A stretch of DNA of 64,000 nucleotides from positions 2,232,001-2,296,000 of the forward strand of contig CBDCEL010000004.1 in assembly GCA_965215845.1 (NCBI GenBank), written 5' to 3'. The translations under genes were made by a program, and so were the position numbers. This DNA comes from Aurantibacter_A sp965215845. Lineage in GTDB: Bacteria; Bacteroidota; Bacteroidia; Flavobacteriales; Flavobacteriaceae. Numbering within the stretch: position 1 is the first letter of the stretch; every line of letters starts with the position of its first letter. Below, piece after piece: positions 1 to 7,605 of the stretch. The notes under the pieces are model-generated. The model did no database searches, had not been told where the DNA came from, and saw nothing but the letters and a program-made list of their open reading frames with translations.

Positions 1-14
1 ATTGATATTTATTT

Positions 15-1265
15 ATGAGGATTTTCAAATTTGGTGGTGCGTCTGTGAAGGATGCAGATGGGGTCAAGAACTTGGTCGAGGTACTGAAAGTAACCGGTCA
101 TGACAATACCTTGTTGATCGTTTCGGCGATGGGCAAAACCACGAATGCAATGGAGGCCGTCGTGGACAGCTATTTTGACAAGAACGGAAATTATTCGGCT
201 GCACTAAAAGAAACCATAGATTACCATAACCATATCCTTTTGGATCTCTTTGAGAGTTCGAATGAACCTGTTTTTGAAAGAATAAAAGCACTGTTCGATG
301 AAGTAAGGGGGTTTCTCGCTTGGAACAAATCGCCCAAATACAATTTTGTTTACGATCAGGTCGTGGGATATGGTGAATTGGTTTCAACGACCATTGTCAG
401 TACCTATTTGAAGAAGGTCGGTATCGAAAATAGTTGGTTGGATGTGCGCAACTTTGTCAAGACCGATAACAGTTATCGTGATGTTTCCGTGAACTGGACA
501 AAGACGCAAGAGGCTATTTCAGAGGGGGTCGACCCCAAAAAACTCAATATTACACAAGGTTTTTTGGGCAGTGACGACAACAATTTCACCACGACCTTGG
601 GCCGTGAGGGTTCTGATTACAGTGCTGCTATTTTTGCCTATTGCCTCAATGCGAATTCAGTGACCATTTGGAAAGATGTACCTGGGGTGTTGAACGCCGA
701 CCCAAGATATTTCAAAGAAACCCAATTATTGAATAAGATATCCTATCGCGAGGCGATCGAGCTGGCCTTCTACGGCGCCTCGGTCATTCATCCAAAAACA
801 TTACAACCCTTGCAACAAAAGGAGATTCCACTGCATGTAAAGTCTTTTGTCAGTCCTAAAGATCCGGGTACCACGGTAGGCAAAGGCATTGGAATAGAAC
901 CTGAGGTGCCCTGCTTTATCGTAAAGAAAAACCAGGTGTTGATGAAGCTTTCTTCCCTTGACTTTTCATTTATCGTCGAGGATAGTATCAGTGAGCTCTT
1001 CAAGTTGTTGCATGAACACAAAATGAAGGTCGATTTGATTCAGAATTCGGCGATCAGTTTTTCGGTATGTGTAGACAATAAGTTCGAAAGGCTTGAAGAG
1101 TTATTGGCCGTGCTCAAGGGTAGGTTTAAAGTTGTGCATCATGAGGGGGTTTCGCTCTACACTATTCGACATTTTACCGATAAGGCCATTGACTCACTCC
1201 AAAATGGGCGTCAGGTACTTCTCGAACAGCGTGGTACAGAGACGGTTCAATTGGTCGTTAAATAG
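15..1265 (+). CDS. lysC: aspartate kinase
   Basis: Phosphorylates L-aspartate with ATP, the first step toward lysine, threonine and methionine, in the cytoplasm. The N-terminus carries the kinase signature KFGGASV (residues 5-11), and the substrate motif GREGSDYSA lies near residue 195. The last ~110 residues look like an ACT-type regulatory region, so feedback inhibition by an amino acid is likely; this is inferred. At 416 residues it is a monofunctional enzyme, without the homoserine dehydrogenase domain of ThrA or MetL. The ATG follows an A/T-rich leader with no clear Shine-Dalgarno sequence, as is usual in this phylum. The next gene follows after 88 bases that contain a candidate promoter. 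Confidence 0.93.
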   Translation: MRIFKFGGASVKDADGVKNLVEVLKVTGHDNTLLIVSAMGKTTNAMEAVVDSYFDKNGNYSAALKETIDYHNHILLDLFESSNEPVFERIKALFDEVRGFLAWNKSPKYNFVYDQVVGYGELVSTTIVSTYLKKVGIENSWLDVRNFVKTDNSYRDVSVNWTKTQEAISEGVDPKKLNITQGFLGSDDNNFTTTLGREGSDYSAAIFAYCLNANSVTIWKDVPGVLNADPRYFKETQLLNKISYREAIELAFYGASVIHPKTLQPLQQKEIPLHVKSFVSPKDPGTTVGKGIGIEPEVPCFIVKKNQVLMKLSSLDFSFIVEDSISELFKLLHEHKMKVDLIQNSAISFSVCVDNKFERLEELLAVLKGRFKVVHHEGVSLYTIRHFTDKAIDSLQNGRQVLLEQRGTETVQLVVK

Positions 1266-1300
1266 CTTTCCCTTTGCGACCATCATATTGTTAAAATGGA

Positions 1301-1329
1301 TTGATCGTGTGCCCTTTTTTCTATCTTTA
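1301..1329 (+). promoter_or_regulatory. Candidate Bacteroidota promoter upstream of olsF
   Basis: TTG at 1301-1303 and TATCTTTA at 1322-1329 are 18 bases apart, which fits the Bacteroidota pattern TTTG-N19-TAnnTTTG with one mismatch in the -7 box. The ATG of the downstream gene is 24 bases further on. The match is by eye. Confidence 0.42.
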
Positions 1330-1353
1330 TGATTACCTAAATTTTTACTTGAT

Positions 1354-3168
1354 ATGGGTTTAGTGACCGCAAAGGAAGTGGCCAAGGCAATTAATCTTGA
1401 CAGATACGGATTTTTGGGCACCTTCTTAAGTTGGATTCTCATGAAGGTCACAAGAATCTCTAGCATCAACAAATTTTACGATAATCATAAGCACATAGAG
1501 GGAACCGATTTTCTGGAGGCGATTCTCGAGCATTACCAGATTGATTTCGAAATTCCAGGGGAAGACTTAAAAAGGTTGCCCAAAGAGGGCGCCTTTATTA
1601 CCATCAGCAACCATCCGTTGGGGGGAATCGACGGAGTTTTATTGTTAAAGTTGATCTTGCAACAGCGAGCCGATTTCAAGATAATTGCAAATTTTTTATT
1701 GCACCGTATAGAGCCTATGGCCCCATTTATACTTCCAGTAAATCCTTTCGAAGACCGTAAAGATGCCAAAAGTAGCCTGGCAGGTTTCAAAGGTGCTATG
1801 CTCCACTTAAATGATGGGTGTCCACTCGGGATATTTCCGGCTGGCGAAGTATCGACTTATAAAGACGGCAGATTGATTGTTGATAAGCCCTGGGAAGAGG
1901 CCGCCTTGAAACTTATTCGTAAGGCCAGGGTGCCCGTCGTTCCCATTTATTTCCACGCCAAGAACAGTAAATTGTTCTATCGGCTATCGAAAATCAGTGA
2001 TATTTTTAGAACGGCAAAATTACCCTCTGAACTTTATTCCCAAAAGAATCGATCGATCAAAGTACGTATCGGAAAGCCAATTTCGGTCGTAAGTCAAGAC
2101 GAGCACGAATCATTGGAAGAGTTTACCGAACTATTGCGTAAAAAGACGTATCTGCTTTCAAATGCATATGAAAGGGAGCGGTTGATCGACCAGATTCCTT
2201 CGACCCTCAAACTTCCAAAAATGCCCAGAAAAATAGCTTCGGCGGTAAGAACCGAGGTTATTGAGGGGGAAATCGATAAGCTTCGCGAAAAAGAGCGACG
2301 ACTCTTGCAAAGCAAGAATTATGAAGTCTTCCTGGCCCCCGCGCAAGAAATGCCGTTTACGTTGAAGGAAATAGGACGCCAAAGGGAAGTCACCTTCAGG
2401 GCCATTGGTGAAGGCACAAATAACTCCATAGATATCGATCGTTTCGATGAATACTATCACCATATGTTCTTGTGGGATGATGATGCCAAGGTTATTGCCG
2501 GGGCATATAGAATGGGCCTGGGTTCAGAGATTTTCAAGAAGTATGGTATTGACGGCTTTTATCTACAAGATTTGTTTCGCTTCGAACCGGAGCTTTTTGG
2601 TATGATGGCACAGTCTATAGAAATGGGCCGGGCCTATATAGTCAAGGAATACCAACAAAAGCCTATGCCGCTTTTTTTGCTATGGAAGGGCATTGTACAT
2701 ACAACCTTGAGACATCCCGAACATAAATATTTAATTGGTGGAGTAAGTATCAGCAACCAGTTTTCGAACTTTTCAAAATCATTGATGATCGAGTTTATGA
2801 AGTCGAATTATTGGGATCCGTATGTTGCCCAATATATACGTCCCAAAAAAGAGTTCAAGGTAAAATTAAAGGATGCCGATAAAGACTTTGTTTTTGATGA
2901 GACGGAAGCGGACCTTAACAAATTTGATAAATTGATCGAAGAAGTCGAGCCAGGCAACCTTCGTTTACCGGTACTGATAAAAAAATACATCAAGCAGAAC
3001 GCAAAAGTCATTGCATTCAATGTTGACCCATTGTTCAATAATGCAGTAGATGGCCTTATGTACATCAAAATCGCAGATTTACCCGAAAGCACTGTAAAAC
3101 CGGTCATGGAAGAATTTCAGGCCGAATTGGAGCGCAAATTTACCGAGGCCTATCAAAATGGTGTATGA
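1354..3168 (+). CDS. olsF: bifunctional ornithine-lipid synthase (lysophospholipid acyltransferase + GNAT acyltransferase)
   Basis: Probably makes phosphorus-free ornithine lipids. One domain N-acylates ornithine with a 3-hydroxyacyl-ACP and the other O-acylates the lyso-lipid. Residues ~60-280 form a PlsC-like acyltransferase with NHPLGGIDG (His87, Asp93) and the substrate-loop motif FPAGEVSTY near residue 160. From about residue 300 the protein resembles the OlsB/hemolysin-type GNAT fold, with FRAIGEGTN, RMGLG and MGRAYI segments. At 604 residues the length fits the two-domain OlsF described in Flavobacterium and Serratia. The order O-acyltransferase then N-acyltransferase matches that family. 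The assignment is from motifs; a plain PlsC-GNAT fusion with another substrate is the alternative. Confidence 0.8.
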   Translation: MGLVTAKEVAKAINLDRYGFLGTFLSWILMKVTRISSINKFYDNHKHIEGTDFLEAILEHYQIDFEIPGEDLKRLPKEGAFITISNHPLGGIDGVLLLKLILQQRADFKIIANFLLHRIEPMAPFILPVNPFEDRKDAKSSLAGFKGAMLHLNDGCPLGIFPAGEVSTYKDGRLIVDKPWEEAALKLIRKARVPVVPIYFHAKNSKLFYRLSKISDIFRTAKLPSELYSQKNRSIKVRIGKPISVVSQDEHESLEEFTELLRKKTYLLSNAYERERLIDQIPSTLKLPKMPRKIASAVRTEVIEGEIDKLREKERRLLQSKNYEVFLAPAQEMPFTLKEIGRQREVTFRAIGEGTNNSIDIDRFDEYYHHMFLWDDDAKVIAGAYRMGLGSEIFKKYGIDGFYLQDLFRFEPELFGMMAQSIEMGRAYIVKEYQQKPMPLFLLWKGIVHTTLRHPEHKYLIGGVSISNQFSNFSKSLMIEFMKSNYWDPYVAQYIRPKKEFKVKLKDADKDFVFDETEADLNKFDKLIEEVEPGNLRLPVLIKKYIKQNAKVIAFNVDPLFNNAVDGLMYIKIADLPESTVKPVMEEFQAELERKFTEAYQNGV

Positions 3169-3228
3169 TATGGGGTTGGTCACCGAATGTCACCAGGGTT
3201 GTTCGGACCGTGACTCCGACAGTAGAGA

Positions 3229-3738
3229 TTAATCGATACCGACCACTTTGCTTCTTCTTTCATAAAGCACATTGTCTTTCCAAGCTCCGTCGAGCTTTCC
3301 GATTCGCTCGCGTTTTCCAAGAAAACGAAAACCAACCTCTTCATGCAGTTTGATGCTTCCTTTGTTTTCCGGAAAAATCCCCGATTGTAGGGTCCAGATA
3401 CCTTCCTTTTCGCTTTCCTCGATGAGCGCTTGCATCAACAACTTCCCTATGCCCAGGCCGCGACTGTTCTTTGCAACATAAACGCTTACTTCGCCAACTC
3501 CGCCGTATACACATCTGCTTGACACTGGTGAAAGGGCCGCCCATCCTAGAATTGTATCTATATTCGTGGCCACAACCCGACATATTTTCATATGTGCGGT
3601 ATCCCAGGATTCATAGGTCGGAATATCTTTTTCGAAAGTGGCAAAACCGGTGGCAATACCCTCGGCATATATCTGGGCCACAGCATCCCAGTCGCCGGCT
3701 TTCATAGGTCTCAGGATAATATTTGGGCCAGTCTTCAT
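3229..3738 (-). CDS. GNAT acetyltransferase, ArsN1-like (arsinothricin/phosphinothricin type)
   Basis: A 169-residue GNAT protein likely to N-acetylate a small amino-acid-like toxin. It shows the family landmarks GIATGFATFE near the N-terminus, GEVSVYV, the acetyl-CoA loop SRGLGIGKLL, then LQSGIFPENKGSIKLHEEVGFR. These resemble phosphinothricin acetyltransferases and the related ArsN1 enzymes that acetylate arsinothricin. The ATG at 3738 is preferred over one 33 bases upstream because it begins one base after the stop of the preceding gene and gives the usual N-terminus (ILRPMKAGDW). It is the last gene of the ArsR-headed operon, which favours the ArsN1 reading. A related methionine-sulfoximine acetyltransferase cannot be excluded. 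Confidence 0.68.
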   Translation of the reverse strand: MKTGPNIILRPMKAGDWDAVAQIYAEGIATGFATFEKDIPTYESWDTAHMKICRVVATNIDTILGWAALSPVSSRCVYGGVGEVSVYVAKNSRGLGIGKLLMQALIEESEKEGIWTLQSGIFPENKGSIKLHEEVGFRFLGKRERIGKLDGAWKDNVLYERRSKVVGID

Positions 3739-3739
3739 T

Positions 3740-4312
3740 TTAGCAACAAGTAATTTTCGTTCTATAGGCATTCCAGATACGCTGTGGTTTTGAGAGTATC
3801 AAAAGAAAATGCAACAACGCCAATATTATGGCCCCCGGAATCACATTCACACTCACAAAATGGAATATTTGCTGGGCGGGCGAAACGGGAATTTCACTAA
3901 CAAAGACCAATCCTGTATCGGTAATGCCCAATCTTATTGCCAATATCAATACGATGGCCGAAAAGTGGAAAGCGTTTGCAAAGAGATGAATTATATATTC
4001 CCATCTCGGAAGTCCGCCCATGAAGTTACGGCTTTCTTTTTCGGAGTAGGCATCAATACCCAACACGATCAAATCGAAGGCTACAAGGCCAAGACCTATT
4101 AAAAAGGTATAAAAGTTGGATTCGTTTACAAAGAGAAACCAAACGATCAACGGAAAAAGTATGGCCCTTACGGTATGCGTCTTGTGCTCGAAAATGCTTT
4201 CTTCACGTTGAAAAAGCCCGTATTTGAAAATGTGCAGATAGAATCCGTCATAGGTGGCCAGAATCATAAATAAGATGAGACAGGCCGTGGCCAGGTAAAA
4301 TAATATTTCCAT
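3740..4312 (-). CDS. Unrecognised polytopic membrane protein ending in Cys-Cys
   Basis: A 190-residue inner-membrane protein with about five hydrophobic segments (roughly residues 2-22, 48-65, 68-88, 112-130, 152-175). It has conserved-looking polar residues, including HKTHTVRA before the second segment and histidines at FANAFHF. I do not recognise a named family. The last residues are TKITCC, a vicinal cysteine pair at the extreme C-terminus, a feature shared with the two genes upstream. It lies 18 bases after the DUF6428 gene and one base before the acetyltransferase, so it is co-transcribed. It occupies the place where an arsenite permease might be expected but lacks the ten-helix layout of ACR3 or ArsB. 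Metal(loid) handling at the membrane is an inference from context. Confidence 0.72.
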   Translation of the reverse strand: MEILFYLATACLILFMILATYDGFYLHIFKYGLFQREESIFEHKTHTVRAILFPLIVWFLFVNESNFYTFLIGLGLVAFDLIVLGIDAYSEKESRNFMGGLPRWEYIIHLFANAFHFSAIVLILAIRLGITDTGLVFVSEIPVSPAQQIFHFVSVNVIPGAIILALLHFLLILSKPQRIWNAYRTKITCC

Positions 4313-4330
4313 AGGTCGCTTACGATTTAA

Positions 4331-4819
4331 TTAGCAACAACCACTTTGAGGTGAGCAGCATGCCTCTAGTTGGGCGCTGGTCTTTTCGCCGATACCACAT
4401 TCTTCCCTTGCTTTGCAATCGGTTTTCTCGACCCCTAACTTCAAGATGATTTTTTCATTTTCCAAAACATGGTCGTTTACAAAAAGTTGGGCGGTATGAA
4501 AATGATCGTTGCTGTACTCGAATTTGACTTCGACATTTCTTTCGATGGGCTTCATCTTATCCACTTTGTTCAAAATGCCCAGGGCCTTGAACGCAGACAT
4601 ATATTCTTCGGTTTCATGCTGATCGGGACTTTCCCACAGTTGAACAACGGTCTCCTTCCAGAAGTCGGTTCGGGCGCCACAATCCACCGAATCGATGGTC
4701 ACATTTTTAACCTCGGTTATATGATAGTTTGCCCCAACGGTCTTACCTTCTTGATATTCGAAAAGCAGACTTTTATTTGGGTTTTCTTTTAGCAGTGATA
4801 GAAATTCTTGTGTTTTCAT
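4331..4819 (-). CDS. DUF6428 family protein with Cys-rich tail
   Basis: A small soluble protein of 162 residues recognised as the DUF6428 family, which in Bacteroidota commonly sits beside arsR. The globular part carries the FWKETVVQLWE segment. The C-terminus is cysteine-rich: CKAREECGIGEK, then CCSPQSGCC at the very end, giving two vicinal pairs suited to thiophilic metalloids. Its biochemical role is unknown; a chaperone or sequestering role for As(III) is inference. The start is set at MKTQEF (4819), 11 bases after the arsR stop; an ATG 21 bases upstream would overlap arsR. Confidence 0.78.
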   Translation of the reverse strand: MKTQEFLSLLKENPNKSLLFEYQEGKTVGANYHITEVKNVTIDSVDCGARTDFWKETVVQLWESPDQHETEEYMSAFKALGILNKVDKMKPIERNVEVKFEYSNDHFHTAQLFVNDHVLENEKIILKLGVEKTDCKAREECGIGEKTSAQLEACCSPQSGCC

Positions 4820-4830
4820 AACTTGAAATA

Positions 4831-5154
4831 TTAACAACAATTAAATTTAGTTTTATCAAAGAAGGAGTTCAGCAATTCTTGAACTTCTTTCCATTTGGCA
4901 AGATTGATGCAGTAACAAACTTTTTTCCCCTCGATTTCCCCATGGATTAAATCGATGCTCTTCAATTCCTTTAGATGTTGCGAAATAGTTGGTTGTGCCA
5001 GGCCTATTTCTTCCACTATATCGTTACAGATGCAAGATTCTTGGCGACTGATATATTGCAGGATTGCGATACGCCCAGGGTGTGCCAAGACCCTAAAAAT
5101 ACTTGCAAGCTGATTTTGTCTTTTGGTGAATATCTGTGATTTGGTGATTCCCAT
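4831..5154 (-). CDS. arsR: ArsR/SmtB-family metalloregulator
   Basis: A 107-residue winged-helix repressor that heads a four-gene operon. The inducer-binding motif SCICND lies in the helix where As(III) sensors of the ELCVCDL type carry their cysteine pair. It is followed by the recognition helix LAQPTISQHLKELK. The wing ends CYCINLAKW and the protein ends KFNCC, so more cysteines are available for a three-coordinate site. The start is placed at MGITKSQIF (5154); a longer reading to 5232 would cover the operator and has an unnatural Phe/Tyr-rich start. Repression relieved by arsenite or antimonite is the expected behaviour. A perfectly positioned imperfect palindrome lies 13 bases upstream. 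Confidence 0.87.
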   Translation of the reverse strand: MGITKSQIFTKRQNQLASIFRVLAHPGRIAILQYISRQESCICNDIVEEIGLAQPTISQHLKELKSIDLIHGEIEGKKVCYCINLAKWKEVQELLNSFFDKTKFNCC

Positions 5155-5166
5155 AACGTATTTGTA

Positions 5167-5184
5167 TATCGCAATATTACGATA
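5167..5184. promoter_or_regulatory. Candidate ArsR operator
   Basis: TATCGCAATATTACGATA is an 18-base imperfect palindrome with 16 of 18 positions symmetric. It lies just upstream of arsR in its short promoter region. Its spacing and A/T-rich centre resemble known ArsR/SmtB operators. Autoregulation of arsR-DUF6428-membrane protein-acetyltransferase through this site is inferred. Confidence 0.6.
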
Positions 5185-5235
5185 ATAAAACGAAATAAAA
5201 AAGCCAAATCGATAAAATTCAGCTTTTTTCAATTC

Positions 5236-5985
5236 TTAGAACCAAGGTTTACTACCTACTTGATAGGTATTGTAAAACTCCTCATCTGACTTTGTAAGGT
5301 ATATGATTCCTTCGATCAAGCCGACCAACCCCATCAAAGAAGCACCGGCTCCGCAAGTAAAGGCGCCTAGAAGCAATGTGACAACGAGCATGATAATTCC
5401 TTCTTTCTGATAGCCCAGAACGAATTTATGAATTCCCAAAGATCCCAGGATAATACCCAAGATTCCAGCTAGTAGCTTTTTATTTTCGCCTCCGATTTCA
5501 TCAAAGGCTTCTTTGGCATTCTCGGTAAATTCGTTTGCTGTCTTCTTGGCCTCATCGGCAAAATCGCTGGCCGCTTCCTTTGCATCGTCGGCAAATTCAC
5601 TGGCCTTTTCTTTCGCATCTTGTGCAAATTCTTTTGTGGCCTCTTTGGCATCATCGAATTTTTCACTCGCCTTTTCTCCGAATTCTTTTGCGGTCTCTTT
5701 CGCATCGTCTACGAATTCGCTCGTTTTTTCCTTGGCGCTATCGTAGGCGTCTTCAGCCTTATCGCCAATATTCTTAGCGACCTCTTTGGCGTCGTCGGCC
5801 AAATCACCGGCCTTCTCTTTCGCACTGTCAAAAGCGCTTTCTGCCTTCTCTCCAAGATTTTCAGCTCCTTCGCTTACACTTTCGGCAGCATCTTCGGCCA
5901 TATCGCCAAGGTTTTCGGCACCTTTTTTGGCATCGTCCATAGCGTCTTCGGCCATGTCGTCTAAGTCTCTGTTGTCGTCTGACAT
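5236..5985 (-). CDS. TM2-domain membrane protein with LEA-like 11-residue repeats
   Basis: Residues 1-165 are a highly charged Ala/Asp/Glu/Lys tract built from 11-residue units such as AKEKASEFADD and AKEAASDFADE. This is the periodicity of group-3 LEA proteins and other amphipathic helices. Residues ~168-249 form a TM2 domain: two hydrophobic helices joined by a short turn, with GSLGIHKFVLGY and GLVGLIEGIIYL. The tail ends QVGSKPWF. The long helix could lie along or under the membrane and act in desiccation, osmotic or envelope stress; this is inference. It is on the same strand as arsR, but the operator-bearing gap separates them. The repeats create long antisense ORFs that are not genes. 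Confidence 0.82.
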   Translation of the reverse strand: MSDDNRDLDDMAEDAMDDAKKGAENLGDMAEDAAESVSEGAENLGEKAESAFDSAKEKAGDLADDAKEVAKNIGDKAEDAYDSAKEKTSEFVDDAKETAKEFGEKASEKFDDAKEATKEFAQDAKEKASEFADDAKEAASDFADEAKKTANEFTENAKEAFDEIGGENKKLLAGILGIILGSLGIHKFVLGYQKEGIIMLVVTLLLGAFTCGAGASLMGLVGLIEGIIYLTKSDEEFYNTYQVGSKPWF

Positions 5986-6036
5986 AACTTTATTTTTGTT
6001 GGTTAAACTGCTCTAAATGTAATGATTATTTCCAAA

Positions 6037-6423
6037 TCATAGAAAGGCGCTGTCTATGGGTTCCCAAAGTTCCAATTTGTTGCCTTCGGGATCCAATATC
6101 CAGCCGAACTTGCCATAATCGTATTCCTCCATTTCCCCAACGATGGTGACCCCCTCTTCTTTTAAGGCCGCTAGAAGTTCAACAAGGTTTTCTACCCGAA
6201 AATTCATCATGAACTGCTTTTCGCTTGGCTGAAAGTAATTTGTGTCTTTGTTCATCGGGCTCCATTGGGTAGAACAATCGTTACCTTCTTTGTCTTTCCA
6301 CCAGAAGGTCCATCCATACTGGTCGGTCGGAATTCCCAAATGATTCTTATACCATTTTTTGATGTCATCTGGATTTTTGCACTTAAAGAAGAATCCACCG
6401 AGACCTGTAACTCTTTTTTTCAT
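6037..6423 (-). CDS. VOC (glyoxalase/bleomycin-resistance) family protein
   Basis: A 128-residue protein with the βαβββ vicinal-oxygen-chelate pattern. It has GLGGFFFKCKNPDD at the start, KWYKNHLGIP after the first strand, and the closing metal-ligand strand ILDPEGNKLELWEP. Members bind a divalent metal and act on small molecules such as methylglyoxal adducts, aromatic diols or antibiotics; the substrate here cannot be told. It is a single-domain protein that would dimerise to build its site. The 112 bases on its right contain no supported gene. Confidence 0.82.
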   Translation of the reverse strand: MKKRVTGLGGFFFKCKNPDDIKKWYKNHLGIPTDQYGWTFWWKDKEGNDCSTQWSPMNKDTNYFQPSEKQFMMNFRVENLVELLAALKEEGVTIVGEMEEYDYGKFGWILDPEGNKLELWEPIDSAFL

Positions 6424-6537
6424 AAATGGTGTTTTTATTTCATTTCCGTGAAGACTGAAATCTTATTGTTGAATTGGAACCTATCAAAGTGCTTTGAAAA
6501 GTCCAATATGAAATCAGCCGATTCAATTGGCATGAAA

Positions 6538-6996
6538 CTATTTGGTTTTTACATTTTTCTCGTAAAGTCCTATCCAATCGTCAACGGTCATCTTTGTGCA
6601 AAGTTCCTTGATCAGCGTATACGGAATATCATTCATGTACTTGAATCGAATGCAACTCTTGCCCATATCCAACTTTCGTTTGCAATGCTTAGGGTATTCG
6701 GAGACGAACCAATCGTACAATTTTTGATTTGCATAAATACCTGAATGGTAAACTGCCACAAAGTTCTTTTGCGACGCCAAATTCATAAATGGCAAGGGCA
6801 GCTTCGGATCGCAATGATAGCCCTCGGGGTATTTCGAGTGGGGCACCACCCAACCGATCATACCGTAACTTATCTGTTCTTGAAAACCCCCGGGAAGGTT
6901 TTTGTTCACAATGCCCCGAATTTTGGAAACAACTGTTTTTCGTTCCTCGGGAAGTTGGCTTATATAGTCCTCGGGTGAACTCGCCTTATACTGCAT
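6538..6996 (-). CDS. DUF1801 domain protein (YdhG-like)
   Basis: A 152-residue cytoplasmic protein of the DUF1801 family. It shows the opening SPEDYISQLPEERK, the central helix IRGIVNKNLPGGFQEQISYGMIGW, then LPLPFMNLASQKNFVAVYH and a late CIRFKYMNDIP segment. The fold is related to the YdhG/frataxin-like group. The biochemical role is not established, although iron-related functions have been suggested for relatives. Its start lies two bases from the stop of the upstream DUF4199 gene, so the two are probably co-transcribed. Confidence 0.8.
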   Translation of the reverse strand: MQYKASSPEDYISQLPEERKTVVSKIRGIVNKNLPGGFQEQISYGMIGWVVPHSKYPEGYHCDPKLPLPFMNLASQKNFVAVYHSGIYANQKLYDWFVSEYPKHCKRKLDMGKSCIRFKYMNDIPYTLIKELCTKMTVDDWIGLYEKNVKTK

Positions 6997-6997
6997 A

Positions 6998-7507
6998 CTA
7001 ATCGGTTTTACGTTGAAGAATCAAGGCTGAAAGTAATGAAATTATAAAACCTATTGTAAAAACCATCATTGACATGAAGAAAAAGTGCATGAATGGATTC
7101 GAGAACATTTCTCTTTCAGATTCCAATTCCGTCTTCCGGACTTCGAATTCTTCCGGAGGTAGGGTATTTGCTTGTTTCAACATACCATCATAATAGTCGG
7201 TCATGAAGTCTGGGTTTACGAACTTCACGTAGATGATATCCATTATACCGAATGCAAGGGCAGCCAATAGACTGATTAGAACACCTATTGAAAGCGCTTT
7301 CCCGAAACTTACCTTGCCATTGTTTTCATTGTCCCTAAAATGTCTGATACCAAAGTAAACGAAGAGCAAAGAGACGATCATCGAAGAATAACCAATAATC
7401 TCTCCGGTCGTATTGTCGACTATATCGACCGTCGACCAAATCAATAGGGATAAAACACAGATGGTAATAACACTGTACAGTCCAAAGCGCAGAATTGTAC
7501 TTTTCAT
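6998..7507 (-). CDS. DUF4199 domain membrane protein
   Basis: A 169-residue integral membrane protein with four hydrophobic segments (about 8-26, 40-56, 72-92, 140-162). A charged loop of ~45 residues lies between the third and fourth; it contains the VNPDFMTDYYDGML and LESEREMF segments typical of DUF4199, a Bacteroidota family of unknown function. A TATATTTG element on the minus strand (7533-7540) could be its -7 box. It is followed at once by the DUF1801 gene and preceded by a membrane-bound LuxR regulator, an arrangement that suggests membrane sensing, though nothing in the sequence proves it. Confidence 0.82.
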   Translation of the reverse strand: MKSTILRFGLYSVITICVLSLLIWSTVDIVDNTTGEIIGYSSMIVSLLFVYFGIRHFRDNENNGKVSFGKALSIGVLISLLAALAFGIMDIIYVKFVNPDFMTDYYDGMLKQANTLPPEEFEVRKTELESEREMFSNPFMHFFFMSMMVFTIGFIISLLSALILQRKTD

Positions 7508-7605
7508 TTTTTTGGATTTAAGAGGTACGGCACAAATATAAATTTGCCATGAGGTCTTGCCCTCATACTAAAGTACCAAAATGGTTATTTTGGAATGCAA
7601 TCCAT

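Noticed and set aside
5513..5964. Long antisense ORFs over the TM2-protein repeats
   Set aside because: They arise because the repeated GCN/GAN codons leave other frames open. The products are Ala/Ser/Phe-rich with no family features, and the sense protein has a clear TM2 domain.
5469..5990. Possible CRISPR-like repeat array
   Set aside because: The period is 33 bases with coding-frame variation and no constant repeat or unique spacer; these are peptide repeats within a gene.
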